Position numbers and translations under genes: made by a program. Under the pieces are notes generated by a model, which made no database searches, was not told the origin of the DNA, and saw only the letters and a list, made by a program, of their open reading frames with translations. From positions 3,771,128 through 3,835,127 of the forward strand of contig OZ037771.1 in assembly GCA_964035545.1 (NCBI GenBank): a DNA stretch of 64,000 nucleotides. Direction: 5' to 3'. This stretch comes from Bugula neritina (lineage: Eukaryota; Bryozoa; Gymnolaemata; Cheilostomatida; Bugulidae). This document shows positions 33,701 through 46,731 of the stretch, piece after piece. Numbering within the stretch: position 1 is the stretch's first letter; each line of letters opens with the position of its first letter.

Positions 33701-34321
33701 ACATACATCTCATCTTTTCAAAATTGTTTACCAGTTTAATGCATTATAACATTATTGCTATAACTTAACATAACAAAAACAGTCACTTATCACTGCCATA
33801 ACACTCCACGTTTTAATCGCATCTTTATGGAAAACAATTTTCGCGGTGCAAATCCATTTATTCTTTTGGCATACATAACTTCAAGTATAATAGTTTATAA
33901 CCTAATTGTACTGCCATTACACAAAATTAATGTCTGGACAACTCATTGGGTGAATCTATATCAGTCAGCACAATGTAAATGACCCTTGACATGACCCCAA
34001 GGTCTTGTCATTAGTTTTGGAACTGAAACACTCCTATAAGTGTACAGCACATGCCCTTTCTCTCTTCATCATTCTAGAAGTCATCTGTATTACATGCTGG
34101 CAGTTTACCGGTAAAACTTCTGTTTTATTTCTGCAGATTTGCATTTCTCACCTGTTTGGTTTGATAAAACTATTTAAATATATTGTAAATAATTTCTCAG
34201 CTTTTCTCACTTTTATATTTTGTTTCTTAAAATATCAGCCATTTTCATTTTTGTTCATGTGACATTGATGTCTTTAGCAGCTACAACTTTACCTCTCAAA
34301 AACCACACATTAACTTGAGAG
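30746..34321. other. Intergenic region between RPS3 and PX1
   Basis: Contains degenerate tandem sequence at about 31040-31270 (repeated taatac and acttatagttat words), a SINE at 32912-33120, and a locally GC-richer patch at 31880-32090. That patch has a short plus-strand ORF with no recognisable family. PX1 promoter and any 5' noncoding exon should be here but no clear TATA was identified. Confidence 0.5.
32912..33120 (-). mobile_element. tRNA-derived SINE, family A, copy 1
   Basis: Minus strand begins GGGGGCAGCCATGGTCTAGG, with pol III box A (TGGTCTAGGGG) and box B-like GGATTCAATC. The non-tRNA body is shared with the copies at 43741, 49400 and 50631 (words such as CAGTCATAATTACTCCTGTG, and the terminal TAGTCACCAT/GTGACTATAAACTC region). 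Confidence 0.8.
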
Positions 34322-37300
34322 ATGCTGAGGATTATAGTCCCAGTGTTGTTACTAATAGGTACTGCATCTGCCCTTTTTACTGCATCAGAGGTAAGTCTGT
34401 ATTGCTTTATATGCTAATCCTACCTTATATCAAAATTGAGTTGGTGGGGAATATAAAATCAGCATTGGGGCACAGCTAGTTTACATACTCATATGTGACC
34501 TGTTTTTGCATGCAGTTACACCTTGAACACTTGTATATTACATATCATCAGTTTTAGTTAATATAACAAAAATTTAGTTGTATATATGGCTGTATTTTAC
34601 TCGGCATTATGCAGTTGGAGGTTGTGAAAAGATTATGCAATAATATTCTTGACCGGAAACCTGTTTTGATTGCGGGATTTGTACGACTCATATTCCACGA
34701 CTGTGTGGGCGGATGTAACGGGTGTGTGGACCTCAATGTGGCGGACTCGCATGGAGATCAGCCAAATGCAGGCAGGTTTATGCTACAAGATTACACGGAC
34801 TGCATATTATCACTACACCTATGATATGATATTATACTGTCGCTATACTTGTGATATGATTATATGTTGTATTTTCACCATATTTATAATATATGCTTTC
34901 TTTATACTTATAATATATATTTTCGTTACATCTACAATGTAATATATTATCACTATACATATGATATAGTGCATTATCATTACACATGTGACATAGTTTA
35001 TTATTATATTATAATTTGGGTATATAAAAATTATACTTGTAAGTAAAAGCTATAATGTTGATTGAGTTTATTCTTTCAAAAGCTTAATAACTAAAATTCA
35101 AAACATGAGTTGGGATAATAAAATAACTATAGCTTCTTTTTGCCGCGTTAAAGCTTGAATCAACATTGATTTGTCAAAATACGCAGATATTACAAATACG
35201 CATGTGCCACTTGTAATATATTAGTATGTGCAACTTATATGTGTTAAGTGTCAATACGCTATGATAATATTCTGCAACTCTGGTATTGTATGGTGAATTA
35301 GTTTATTTCATATTACGGCATGGTATGTAGTATTTGTTGCAGTATAATATTAATATAATTTATTATAATATGCCATGGTATATATTATAATACATTATGT
35401 TATGTTATTGTGCATTATTGTATAAAATTATAAACTTTTTAGACTTGTGCGTAGATAATTGCAATATTACGTGTATTAACGATACTAATCATTATCACTA
35501 AACTTTGTGGCATCATTCATATATTATGTGTACAAGTTAGTCCGTAAAATGGTGAATATCAAGAGGGAAAAACTCCCAACTCAATTTCCCTTTTCAGGTC
35601 TCGGTCCAAGTATTGCAGAGCTGAATAGAAACTATGTTGAGCTCCAGCAGACTGTTAACATCTCCAGGGCAGACTTCTGGGCTACCTGCTCTGTGGAGGC
35701 ATTAGAAAAGGCGAGATTTTTAGCTAGTAAGTTTTATTTTTATTCACAGTTTTCTTACCAGCTTCGATGTTTATCATTCTAATGTTATTGTAGTATGTGA
35801 TAGGAGCAGCGAGGGAATGTCTTAGTAGTATGTCACACAGATCTAAACACATTTATGATTGAACTTCATAAGTGTACATAAACATAGTAAATCATATATC
35901 CTGTTGCTGACCTGGAATGACTCTTACAGCAGGAGTAAAATAACAGCACAGATGCCAACACAGCTTTATTGTCCTGATTCACATGATTACCAAAACATTA
36001 CAATCACCAATTCGTCTTTTTTAATATTCAGAGATGTAACTACATACTCATAATATCCAAAGTTTGATAGGAAATTATTAGAACATGAAATTTGAATTTG
36101 ATTTAATTTCTAAAGTACAATACCTTTTGTTTGTAGCTAATGACACGTCAAAATCACTCAACATACCGATGTTATATGGACGTGGAGACTGCAGACCTAG
36201 ACTCACTGTTGTTAATACAGATCTCTTTCCAAACCCCCGCGCCGGTCTTACCAAGACACTCGAGTGGTGCCACAGCACTTTTAATTTTAATTCTACTTGG
36301 TGTGTTGCAATCTTAGGTAAGATAAATTAAATGTTAACATTCTTTGTTGTTTTTACTTTTAAACATGCCAACTAGTCAGTTGTGACTAAATTTTTCTTAA
36401 AATAAAACAAGCTTTAGAAATAAGACTCTGCATTCTATGTTGGTTTTGATGATAGACATTATAAATAAACAAACCTGTATTGTAGGTAGAAAGTTTCATG
36501 AAAAAATGGCTTCCACACCTGTCAAGTTTTTTGTGTTGATAGAAGAATAAATCACCATAGAGACTTTGTACTATAAAGAAAACTAAGCTATATTAGTTTT
36601 TTTTCTAATCATTTCTAGCATGTTTGCTGTGTTAGGTGCTCACACACTGGGACAGGCTAGACCTAGTGCTTCAGGATTCCGTGGGCCATGGGTTGCAGAT
36701 GCCCGTCATCTAAATAATGCTTACTTTCAGGATCTGCGAGATAAAAGATGGTTGCAAGTAAGAACAACCATCTCAACCAGAGTCTATGTTTTCGTTGAAA
36801 TAGAACAGTTACTTGGCTGCAGCTGTTTTTTTATTTCAATTATCTCAGATCTCAGTTTTTTTTCTGTATATCAACTCTTAATTTAACTTCGAGGAAAGTT
36901 TGCATTGTAAGTCATAATAATGAGATACTCCTTTAGAATTTCAAAAAATTTGAACTAATTTAGATAAATCGGAGGACGGTGACTGATCCAAGATGGCAGT
37001 TTGAAGCAGAAGGAACGTCAGTGTTTATGATGCTCAATGCAGACATGTGTCTGTATCGGGACATTCAGCCAGACTCTGCAGGACGGTGAGTGGATGTCGG
37101 TGTCTATCTGCTTGATATGTCTATCTGCTTGATATGTCTATCTGCTTGATATGTTTATCTGCTTGATATGTCTATCTGCTTGATATGTTTATCTGCTTGA
37201 TATGCTTATCTGCTTGATATGCTTATCTGCTTGATATGCTTATCTGCTTGATATGTTTATCTGCTTGATATAATTATCTGCTTGATATAATTATCTGCTT

Positions 37301-37998
37301 ATTATGCTTAGCTGCTTAATATGTCTATCTGTCTGCTTGATGTTATTGGGGTTTATGCAATCAGCATGTTGACATACTTGAACTGATTATGAGTTGTCTA
37401 TTTGCTGCTTTACAATTTCTCTGTCTCCATTAGAAAGACTTGTCTATAAGAAGGCTGTGCAACTAGACTGATCTTCTGCCATAAACAGTGCAAAAGTGAT
37501 TGAACAAAAGTTAAAAAGTTACATTTTTAATATTTTGCCAACTTATCAGTAACAGTTTTAAATTAATCTATCAAACTTGTGTAGTAAAAGTTTTACTGAA
37601 ACTAAGTACTTTATTGTACAGAGTTGTGTGCTCTTGCTATTAAAGTCAGTGTGTCTCCTCTTGCTTTGTAGGGTAGTTGATCCACTCGATACCACCCCAA
37701 AGAGCAGCACTGAAGATGATGTCATCGCCTTCGCTGATGACAATGAAGAGTGGATCCGAGTTTTTAAAGCAGTTTGTATTATTAAACCTATGAAATATAT
37801 TTCAAACTATACACTGTACAATTTAGAAATGAACATAATATCCGTCTTTTAATAGGTCATAGGTACATACCTGTAGCAATAATGAGATATATAATGCAAG
37901 AAATGAATCGTAATATACCTCTACTTTATATTCTGTAGGCTTTCAAGTCTATTATTGAAACTTTACCTGATGGAGCTGCACCTTTACAGTCTATATAA
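34322..37998 (+). CDS. Secreted plant-type heme peroxidase-like protein PX1 (no tail)
   Basis: Exons: 34322-34390, 34615-34771, 35598-35726, 36137-36316, 36636-36757, 36964-37085, 37672-37771, 37939-37998 (939 nt, 312 residues). A hydrophobic signal peptide occupies residues 1 to about 17 (LRIIVPVLLLIGTASA). The distal heme motif RLIFHDC carries catalytic Arg and His, followed by GGCNGCVDL (distal Ca2+ region). ISRADFW and the proximal heme ligand in GAHTLGQA follow. Family: plant/fungal/bacterial heme peroxidase fold (PF00141 type), which oxidises phenolic or other donors with H2O2. Animal members occur in molluscs, including limpet shell matrix. Intron 2 uses a GC donor (G|GCAGGT). The protein stops in the exon equivalent to PX2-PX4 exon 8, so it lacks the low-complexity tail exon. 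Substrate and shell role are inferred. Confidence 0.88.
37101..37340. repeat. 17-bp minisatellite in PX1 intron 6
   Basis: About 14 units of tgtctatctgcttgata with t/c variation. The array starts 15 bases after the exon 6 donor at 37085. Confidence 0.9.
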
Positions 37999-38369
37999 AT
38001 GCTACCATCTATCCTCTGATCTTACAAAACTAACCTGTGACCTAGCTCTGTGACCTAGCTCTGTGACCTTACATGATGACCTCGCCCGATGACCTCATTG
38101 CCAAGACCTCTGTCTGCTATTTAATTACAATTCCTTTTTTATCAACTTTGTTCATCTTTGAAGATTCTCTTTTGTTATTATTGTATTTTACTACTTGCAT
38201 GTGTGAATTCTTTTCCCCAACATTTCTTGAGTATAGACAATTACTTGCTAATACATTTTTGTGTTTACCAACAGTTGTAGCGCTAAATGCATATTCTTCT
38301 GGCCTCTTAGACCAATTTACTATATTATGTTATTTTACAGAAGTAATTGTTTTTTAAACTTGTTTCGAT

Positions 38370-38375
38370 AATAAA
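38370..38375 (+). terminator. Candidate PX1 polyadenylation signal
   Basis: AATAAA about 370 nt after the PX1 stop codon. It is the first canonical hexamer downstream. Confidence 0.5.
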
Positions 38376-38445
38376 TACTCTGAAAATGCTTAGCATGAAA
38401 AACTCAACATACTTATAATGCTCTTTTTGCAAATTCAGCTAAAAT

Positions 38446-38447
38446 AA

Positions 38448-38519
<72 letters not shown>

Positions 38520-38561
38520 GTATATATATAGTATATATATATATAGTATATATATATATAA
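38446..38561. repeat. (TA)n microsatellite
   Basis: Long TA run with a few TATAG interruptions, between PX1 and PX2. Confidence 0.95.
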
Positions 38562-39448
38562 AAAATTATTTATGTGAGTTAATATTATTGCACTAAGAAG
38601 TCACAAATAATGTTTATTTGCAAAGATCATAAAATAAATATAACCAGAAGCCTTTTCTGTGTTTATTCAGAATATTTTCCATCCTGGATAATCTATATAT
38701 AACTTTGTACGATAACTGCATACATGTTTTATGTGGTAATTTGTGAAAATACAAAGTGAAAAATAATCTGTTTGAAAAAAGAACTTGGGCGTTAGCCATG
38801 CATGGTTAAATTTATATGCAAGCTAATAAATACAGATTACCTCTGTTATGTCAAGCAGTTGAAGAGATTTTGAATCTTGTTCTATCAATCAGATGGATCA
38901 GCTAAAATTCAACTGATCTACTTAGCCATAAAACCACATTCTTGATGTTTAGACTTAGCTTCTAGCTAGTATTATTAGCCTTTAGTGAACAACATAAAGG
39001 GGGCTATAGCACCCAAGAAACACAGACTAACTGCACCAAACATTACACTGGCAAAAAATATATTTAAGAAAAAGCTTAAGACATTTTACTTTAAACTAAC
39101 GGTGAGTGAAATTTTAAGTCTCAAACCATATAAAGCTACTTTAGCTTAGGTATGCAGTTATATTATGTTTGGCTTAAATATAATTTAATTGATTTTTGGT
39201 TTTGTATTTGAGTTTACTTTATAACATAAAACATATTATATCTAACAGTGACTATAATTATCCATAAATACAATAACCTGAATATCTGCTATTATAACCA
39301 TGATAGATTGTAATATTTTAGCTATAGATATAATATAAGCTAAAAGTTGAAACACATAGAGTGTATAATTAATATTGGGAATAACAAAGATGTATTGAAC
39401 ACTATACATCATAGCGCACAGTGTATGATAACAAGCTAATGTTGTTAG

Positions 39449-39505
39449 TCTAGATTCTAGATTCTAGATTCTAGATTCTAGATTCTAGATTCTAGATTCT
39501 AGATT
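39449..39505. repeat. 7-bp tandem repeat (tctagat)n
   Basis: Eight perfect heptamers, about 150 bp upstream of the PX2 start codon. Perfect units imply recent expansion. Confidence 0.93.
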
Positions 39506-39654
39506 CCATACTTGTAAACGCAACAGCTTATTTTCTGTGTTTTTGTATAAGTTTTTATTTAATATATTCTATGTTATAACATTATTGTGCATGCTAGGTA
39601 AAATATATGAAATAATACAGTAATTTACAGTTCTGTAGGCATGCAATACTGAAG

Positions 39655-42600
39655 ATGTTAATTGTGGTATATACAATACTGGCAGCATGTGCGGCAGCGT
39701 CAGCCCAGGTCACCAACAGTGATGTATGTTTATATTTGATTCATTCTATTATATTACATTGCATGATTTTATATAAGAAAGTTATAGAGTCTCCATATTA
39801 TATACACTCTCAACAGCATGATATAATAGTAAATAGTAAATGTGTTAATAATCTAATAATGATTATATACCTATAGCTAAATATAAATAATCTTTTAAAA
39901 GAACAAGTTCTTGAAACTTGAAATATATACAGAAATTGTATCAAATAAATGTATATCTTTCACTGCGTGCACGTGAATAAACAGCATAGTATACTTACTA
40001 ATATAATCAAATATATTATGTAAATTTCAATGATGTTTACAAAATCATTAAATTATAAATATATCAATGATCTGTTAGAAAAGAAAAGCTATAGGGAGTA
40101 CCTATGATTATTATGAAGCAACATTTTATAACCTCATCAAATTTTCTTCAGGAAAACACTGCTAGAGGATTATGCAGAAATGCAATTGCCAGTAATGTTG
40201 AAAACATTGCTGGATTTGTTAGACTCATTTTTCATGACTGTGTGGGGCCATCTGCATCCACCCGCTGCAATGGATGTGTCAACCTCGGGCTAATTGATTC
40301 TAACACAGACGTGGCTAATGCAGGTTATTTTATAAGTGCTTATTAGCTATAGCGTATAAGTTTGGAAACTTGTATGTGCGTGTGAGTGTGTCATAGTATA
40401 TATAATGCATAATTTTAATATTGTAGTTGTAAATTTATGCTCAACTAAAGTTGTTTTCACAAGGTGTAAATATTTTATTTTTGACCTTTACTCCAAAGTT
40501 TATAAAATTATTTTTCTGTAAATAAATACTTCATTGCAGCAAACACACTCTTTCAAGATCTGCAGGTTAAAATTCATAAACTTTGTGTAAAACTGAACTC
40601 TATAAATAGCCTGCTGGTTTGTGAAACTATAATATTGATATCTGAAAACTATAATGCCAAACTTTTAGGTTTGCAAAGATATATCAATGCTCTGGAGGCA
40701 GTTGGACAGTCTAAACCCGCAAGTATCTCTAGAGCAGACTTTTGGGCACTTTGTGCAGATGAAGCTATCCAACAGGGACGTAGAAACAGAGGTTATTGGT
40801 CCATTGTATTACTCATCATTCAACCATCTCAAATATGCATACACAGTTTTGTTTCGCAGCTCTAATTTACCATAATTCTACAATTTTATATATTTATAAT
40901 TCTTTTTTCATCTCCAATGAAATTTTATAAAAAAAGTTTCAAGTTACTATGTGTGGTTATTAGCTTATTTTTTGCTCTTTTTACTATTTTTAAACTGTAA
41001 TATATGGTAACTCAAAAATACCTCTAAAAGTTAATACGTTTTTTTTCTTTTTGAACTTATTGTTTACATGATATATAACTTCAATCCATAAGCTTCTCTT
41101 CAACTTTTTAAAGAAAGAAGACTTCTGCAAAGCAATTTTGTTTATATAACTAACATAATATCACTAATAGTAACTAAAATAAATGCATTGAGCAACATCT
41201 AGGATGAGTAGTTCCAACCAGTAGCTTATGGCTGCGTCTACGCATGAGTTTTTGCTTTTTGATATCTTTTATCATTCATGTTTCTGCATCATATTCATTC
41301 AGATGGTCCCACTGCTGCCAGAGTACCAATAGATGTCAGATTTGGAAGAGTTGACTGCCCTGCAGGACCTGATGACAGATCAGACGTCTCAAACAAAGAT
41401 AAGTTCCCTAACCCTCGGCTTGGCTTGGCCCCAACCCTTGAGTGGTGTAGAGTAACATTTGGCTTTACCACCAGAGAATGTGTGGCCATAATTGGTAAGC
41501 GAGGAATTTGTTTTGCCACATCCTTCGGATATGTGTGCTCATTTCTTAAACCTACTTTGCATTGTCACTGATAAAAGGCCTGCAATTTTCCATCCGTAAA
41601 AAATACCTCATTTATCTGTTATATTATTTTACGTCATAAACTTCAGGCAAGATTAAATCAAACAGTAACTCCTTAATTGAAATGCCCTGACATCTATAAA
41701 ATACTGGAGTATAAGCTGCTGTGATGTTAGGTTTCCTTCCAGAAGTATGCATTTCTTGCCATATCTCTGATTTATACAGACATTAACGTCAACTCTGACC
41801 AATCTAATTATAACTATGCGCTCAGCCAAGAGCCACTTCTTAGGAAGAAAAGATTAATACTAAATTATCTTTTTAATACTTTAACAGTTGTGACTTTTAA
41901 CTCATCACTAGTAACTCATGACCTATAGTTTACTTTATTATATTTTTGAAGCCTCATGCTTTCCTGCAACAGAAATAATGATACATTATTGAGCTAATTG
42001 CTATAAATTTAAAATGTCTGTCTTTTCTTAATTGAGTTCATATATAGCTTGAGCTTTTTGATGAACCCAAAGTGGATTTATGCAGGGGCGCATACGTTGG
42101 GGCGAGCAAGACGAGCTGATTCTGGCTGGAGTGGGCCTTGGGTGAGAGGTAGAGGTCAGTTTATCTTTGACAACCGATACTACATCGAGATGATAGATCC
42201 TCTTAATAACTTTGTACAGGTGAGCTTTTAGTCAATTGCGACATAAGTATTGTCACATTTTTTAGATTATTATCATAAAATCATTACAAAAAGTAGATTT
42301 AACATGTGGTTTACCTTAAAAATTCTTGATTCTATCACTGACAATTTGAAACAGCATCCTGAGAGTTCAGTTTTAAATTTTGTTTCATTTTCTAAATTCG
42401 AACATTTTTTAGGTTTGGTATGAAACAAGTGTTTTAGTAGCTCAAATTCTCCAAATATTCTACAGGTAGATAGTAGAAGGCCTCCCGGACTAACTACAGA
42501 CAACAATTCTCTAAGGTTTCTGTATGAGTCGAGGCGTAACCCGGGTCAAGGACCACCTCCAGGTCAAGGACCACCTCCAGGTCAAGGTCCACCGGGTGGA

Positions 42601-44442
42601 GGCATGGGAAGAATTATCATGTTGAATGCTGATATATGCTTCTTCAAAGATATTATGCCTAATTCAATTACAGGAATGTATGTAGAGGAGACAAATCTTA
42701 ATTTCTTTTTCATTTTCTTAGCTTACCTATAAAGTAATACTAGACATGGGTGTCGGCATACTTTATACAAGTGGAAGTGTAGGTCTACATATATATATAC
42801 ACACACATATATATATATATCAATCTGTGGACAGCAGCTGTTTCGGGATTTGTCCCTTCATCAGCACAGAACAGAGTACCATGGCCCACACCTTCACAAT
42901 AGTAGAAACTTATAGTTTTACTAAAGCATATTTAAAAAGTGTGTAAACCTAAGCCAGAGTGCTCAAGTGACTCTAGGGGCCACTTAGGAGTCACGAGCAT
43001 TGCTAAATGCTAGCAGCTTGAGTTTGTGACCATGGCGAGAGTGCTCAATCATTTAATGTCATTGCTGAGCATTAAATGAGAGCATAATATTTCAATCTGT
43101 GTATACCTCTATATATCTCAATATATGTAGAGAGTCAAGACCAATAACCACAATACCAGACTCTTCAACTGCATCTATTGTAAGAGAATTTGCAAGCAAT
43201 GACCCCCAATGGATTACAGAGTTTGCAATGGTAATGATACTCTATCATGTATGTTTGATTGACAACTGTAATATGCTCAACCAATCAGCATAATTTGAAC
43301 ATGCAGAGTAAATACGCAATCAAAAAAGTCAATAAAGATCTAAATTTTAAGAAGTTGCCATCATTTAAACTAATTGGTATAATATGATTTACTATAATAT
43401 TTGTGATTATAGAAAAGTTAAAAACATTGTTTCAATCTTACTTCATAAACTAAAAGCAAATGCTTATAAACTTAAAGAATAATTGCTTTTTTCCATTCCC
43501 ATGCAAATTTTACATTTAGCATTACATAGTTGATCAGCAAGTTCTGTAAAATAGAGCATATTGTGATGTACTAAACATAACAATTTTACCTGCAGGCATT
43601 CAATAAGATGATCCGGGCTTCTGAGTTGACTGCAGCAGTAGGTGAGAGATATTCTATTAGTAACACTATCGAGTTATTTACACTTATCTAGAATAGATGT
43701 CAACAGATTTAAATACAACATTTAGTTTTAGAATATCAGAGAGCAGCCATAGTCTAGGGGTTAGAGCGTTAGGCTTTGTAAACACGAAGTCATGGGTTTG
43801 AACCCTGACAAAGGCCATTGGTGATGTTAGGAAGATCATCCAGTCAAAATTCCTCCTGTGCTACATCTGAATAAATTCTTAGCCTGTTTTAACAAAAACC
43901 TCTTTCATCAGAGGTTTTCCTACAGAAATGGCAACTATAAGCTTGCGTGAGAGAGTATCAGATTTTCATGCTCATCTCTGTTCTTACCACCATAATATAG
44001 CTATTCTAATAAACGGTACTCATTGATAACCATGTGAAACCTCTGTGTGTTTCTTATTGCATCTTTCAGTGAACTTATATACATGGTTTTAGCTGATGGA
44101 AGTGTAGCTGCTGCCGTACCTGGGCCGCTGCCTCTGACGGATGTTGTGGATACAGAAAACTCACCTGTGATCGCACCTGCACCTGTCCCCATACCTTTCA
44201 TTGTGTTGCCTTCTGCACCTGTAACTGCAGCTCCACCCACAGTTGCTCCGCCTATTGTACCAGCCGCAAACCCAATTCTACCTGCTCCAGTGTTTCCGAT
44301 AATCCCTAGACAGACATTTGGACCCAGACCCAACAGACGACAAAGGCGACGTAGAAACAGACGACAGAACCGACGGAGAGGCAACAGAAGACGGGGTAAC
44401 AGGAACCGAGGTCGTCGTAATAGAGGCCGTAGACTGAACTAG
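39655..44442 (+). CDS. Secreted peroxidase-like protein PX2 with Pro/Ala and Arg/Asn-rich tail
   Basis: Exons: 39655-39723, 40152-40323, 40669-40791, 41303-41494, 42086-42219, 42466-42677, 43131-43230, 43596-43641, 44093-44442 (1398 nt, 465 residues). Signal peptide MLIVVYTILAACAAASA. The distal site RLIFHDC is intact. The following loop has an insertion (CVGPSASTRCNGC), so the Ca2+ region differs from its paralogs. SRADFW and proximal GAHTLGRA are present. Exon 6 carries a private insertion of repeated GQGPPP before IIMLNADICFF. The last exon, joined at phase 1, encodes a Pro/Ala/Val-rich linker and then an Arg/Asn/Gly-rich basic tail (RRRRNRRQNRRRGNRRRGN and similar) with no lysine. Such tails are common in secreted mineral-associated matrix proteins; function is inferred. 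Intron 6 contains a hammerhead ribozyme and intron 8 a SINE. Confidence 0.88.
42825..42869 (-). ncRNA. Type I hammerhead ribozyme motif (PX2 intron 6, antisense)
   Basis: Minus strand: stem I CTGTG, core CTGATGA, one unpaired A, stem II GGGA-CAAA-TCCC, core GAAA, stem III ACAG-CTG-CTGT, cleavage triplet GTC, stem I return CACAG. All three helices pair perfectly and the conserved core (CUGAUGA, GAA, GUC) is complete. The only departure from consensus is the extra A before stem II. Very short stem III type I hammerheads are known from metazoan Penelope-like elements and retrozymes. A related decayed copy is at 27676-27720. Confidence 0.8.
43741..43955 (+). mobile_element. tRNA-derived SINE, family A, copy 2
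   Basis: Starts GAGCAGCCATAGTCTAGGGG (box A) with box B GGTTTGAACCC. The same body and 3' end (CAACTATAAGCTTGCGTGAGA) occur in the other copies. It lies in PX2 intron 8. Confidence 0.82.
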
Positions 44443-46684
44443 GAAAGTTAGAATGCTGAGATAGTTTTCAAATAGCAAGTTTGATCATGAAGACCAGTAT
44501 ATATTATGTTATTTCCCTTCCTAACATTTGGTGTTTTAATGGGTTTTTTTGTAATGTTATCTTTTAGGGATATTTTTTGATTATAACATTGATAATTGAT
44601 AAATAGAAAGTTTGTATTAATGTTTCGTAAAATTACATTTCTGCTTATTAAACTATAATATTCAAGACAAGATATAAACAGTATAGATATTACTGAATAT
44701 ATATCAATGATTTAGCAATTTTAAACTTGCATATTTGTTTGCAAATGACAAAAATAACCCCAGACACTAAAAAGAAGTAACAGCTATAGTTGTAGATTAT
44801 AGCTTGGAAAAATATTAAGTATACGTGAATTTTATGCTAGCAATGTTAGTAGAAATATTCTCAAACTAGTCAAGCATAGCAGCAATCAGTGAACTGTGAA
44901 GGTTTCACTAAACGTCATCATTATACTTTATCATCATCATGCTATTATAATTTTATTATTCATTACTTTGATGCGAAAAATAACTCATAGTGCGTGTAAA
45001 TTTTAAGAAGTTTATACAAATAGGTTTATTTTTGGCATAGTTCGCTCACTGATGAGTATTGTGGTTAGACTAGAGTTAAACTCATACAACATCTATCAGT
45101 TTTATTTATAAATTAAACAGCATGATAGATTAGTAGACAAATCTTAACTCGAATGACGTATAAAATATTACCTCTAGCCAAGAAAAAGATGAAGTTCCTA
45201 ATTTTCTACGACTGATTTATTGAGTTTTATAATAGTTTTGAGCACTGATTTCGATAGCCTAAAATTTTTAATTGCTTTTGATTTGAGGGATAAGCAGTGA
45301 GAGCATAACTTCTTTTGCAAGGGTTTGAGCATCTACAACACAGGTTTTTCTGAATCTATTTATTACAGCATTTTTTGCTGAATATTGCATGCATGCTACA
45401 AGTTTTAGAAACTAAACTACAATTTGAAACACTGCATTTAAGTTGTTAGTTGACAAAAGAGTTTATAAAAATCCTTTGTTATTGTTTTACCAATTATATT
45501 ATTATAAATTATCATACAGTGTATAATGTCATGTGTTGTATATCATATGCATATGCATGTAATGTTACATGTTACATAATATTATATCATGTAATGTTAA
45601 ACGTTATATGCTATATATACATAATATAGTGTTATATGCTATATATTTTAGGACATACAACTTTATGTTATATTAAAAAATATATTGTTCTATATAATAT
45701 ATTGTACATTATATAGTATTTTACATTTTGTCTTATACAATATACAATGTTATGCATTGCAAAACATGCAATATATTATAATGCTGCGTGGTATATATTA
45801 TCATACACTGGTACAAAGGAAACTCAAAAGCATTGTGGTATATTCCTAGTTTGACAGTTTTCCGTATATGATCATGATTTTATAATGTATTAGCTTATAT
45901 GCAATGCAATAGTTTGTAAACATTATACAAAAATGCTGTGCTAGAAAATTCTAGAAAACTAACAAATGCTATAACCTGTATAACCCACACCTATAATCTT
46001 AAGCCGCTACAAATGACATTTGTTTATTGCCAGCTTTACTTAATACAGCCTGTAACAAATATTTTGTTTATTTGTGAATTGGATGCTAACAATATGAGTT
46101 TTCAATAAAAACAAATATGAAAAACATAGATATAATATTATGTTATCATATAAATAGAAAGAAATTGGAAAATAGTTTAATTTGAAAGTATTTTGAAAGA
46201 CTGGAAGTTTTATTACTTGCAATTATAATCTCATAAAGATAATTTTCTTATGGAATTTCTTTTGTAAAGATGCATGAAACATACATAAAAGAAAAATATT
46301 TACTTTTAAACTTTTTAGAAAGTATAAAACAAATAATTATTTCCAATATTTTATTTAGATAACAAGTGCATGCCCTTAGCACAGTACCCATGTAATAGTT
46401 GTTGTTCCTAAAGCTTTTATATATACTATAACTGCATATTCTAAAAATAAAAATACAACAGAATGTGATAGATGTGGTATAACCTTTTTATTATAATGAG
46501 GTATACAAACCCCTTTACCTTCAGCTTATACATCCACTCTGTACGTAATTTTACCATGTCTAACGATTAATCTACTGATTAAATTAATAAAATATAAATT
46601 ATAGGCAGCTTATGCTAACAATTTACTCTTATCTGACGCCTTCACCTCCTTGTATTAGTAGCAACTTTGTGCAACACAGAGCAT
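44443..46684. other. PX2 3' UTR and PX2-PX3 intergenic region
   Basis: ATTAAA at 44647-44652 is a candidate PX2 polyadenylation signal. The rest is AT-rich, with a stretch of TATA/ATG-rich imperfect repeats at about 45530-45800 and no coding exon. From about 46470 it becomes closely similar to 52070-52330 (the PX4 promoter). Confidence 0.6.
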
Positions 46685-46731
46685 ATAAATAAGAGCAATT
46701 CTTGCCACAAGAAGCATAGAAAGCTGGAAAG
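46685..46731 (+). promoter_or_regulatory. PX3 core promoter and 5' noncoding exon
   Basis: TATAAAT at 46685-46691 is followed by a short noncoding exon ending at a strong donor (GGAAAG|GTAAGA, exon end 46731). A C/EBP-like TTGTGCAA lies at 46668-46675. The whole block, including the TATA, spacing and donor, is repeated before PX4, which supports it as functional. The start site is inferred at about 25-30 nt after the TATA. Confidence 0.7.

Noticed and set aside
37101-37340. CRISPR-like regular repeats (also 59628, 61447, 63783)
   Set aside because: Repeats are contiguous without unique spacers, in an animal genome; they are minisatellites.
40541-40573. Possible extra mini-exon of PX2 (between good-looking AG and GT signals)
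   Set aside because: Paralogs have no equivalent and the phases already join correctly without it.
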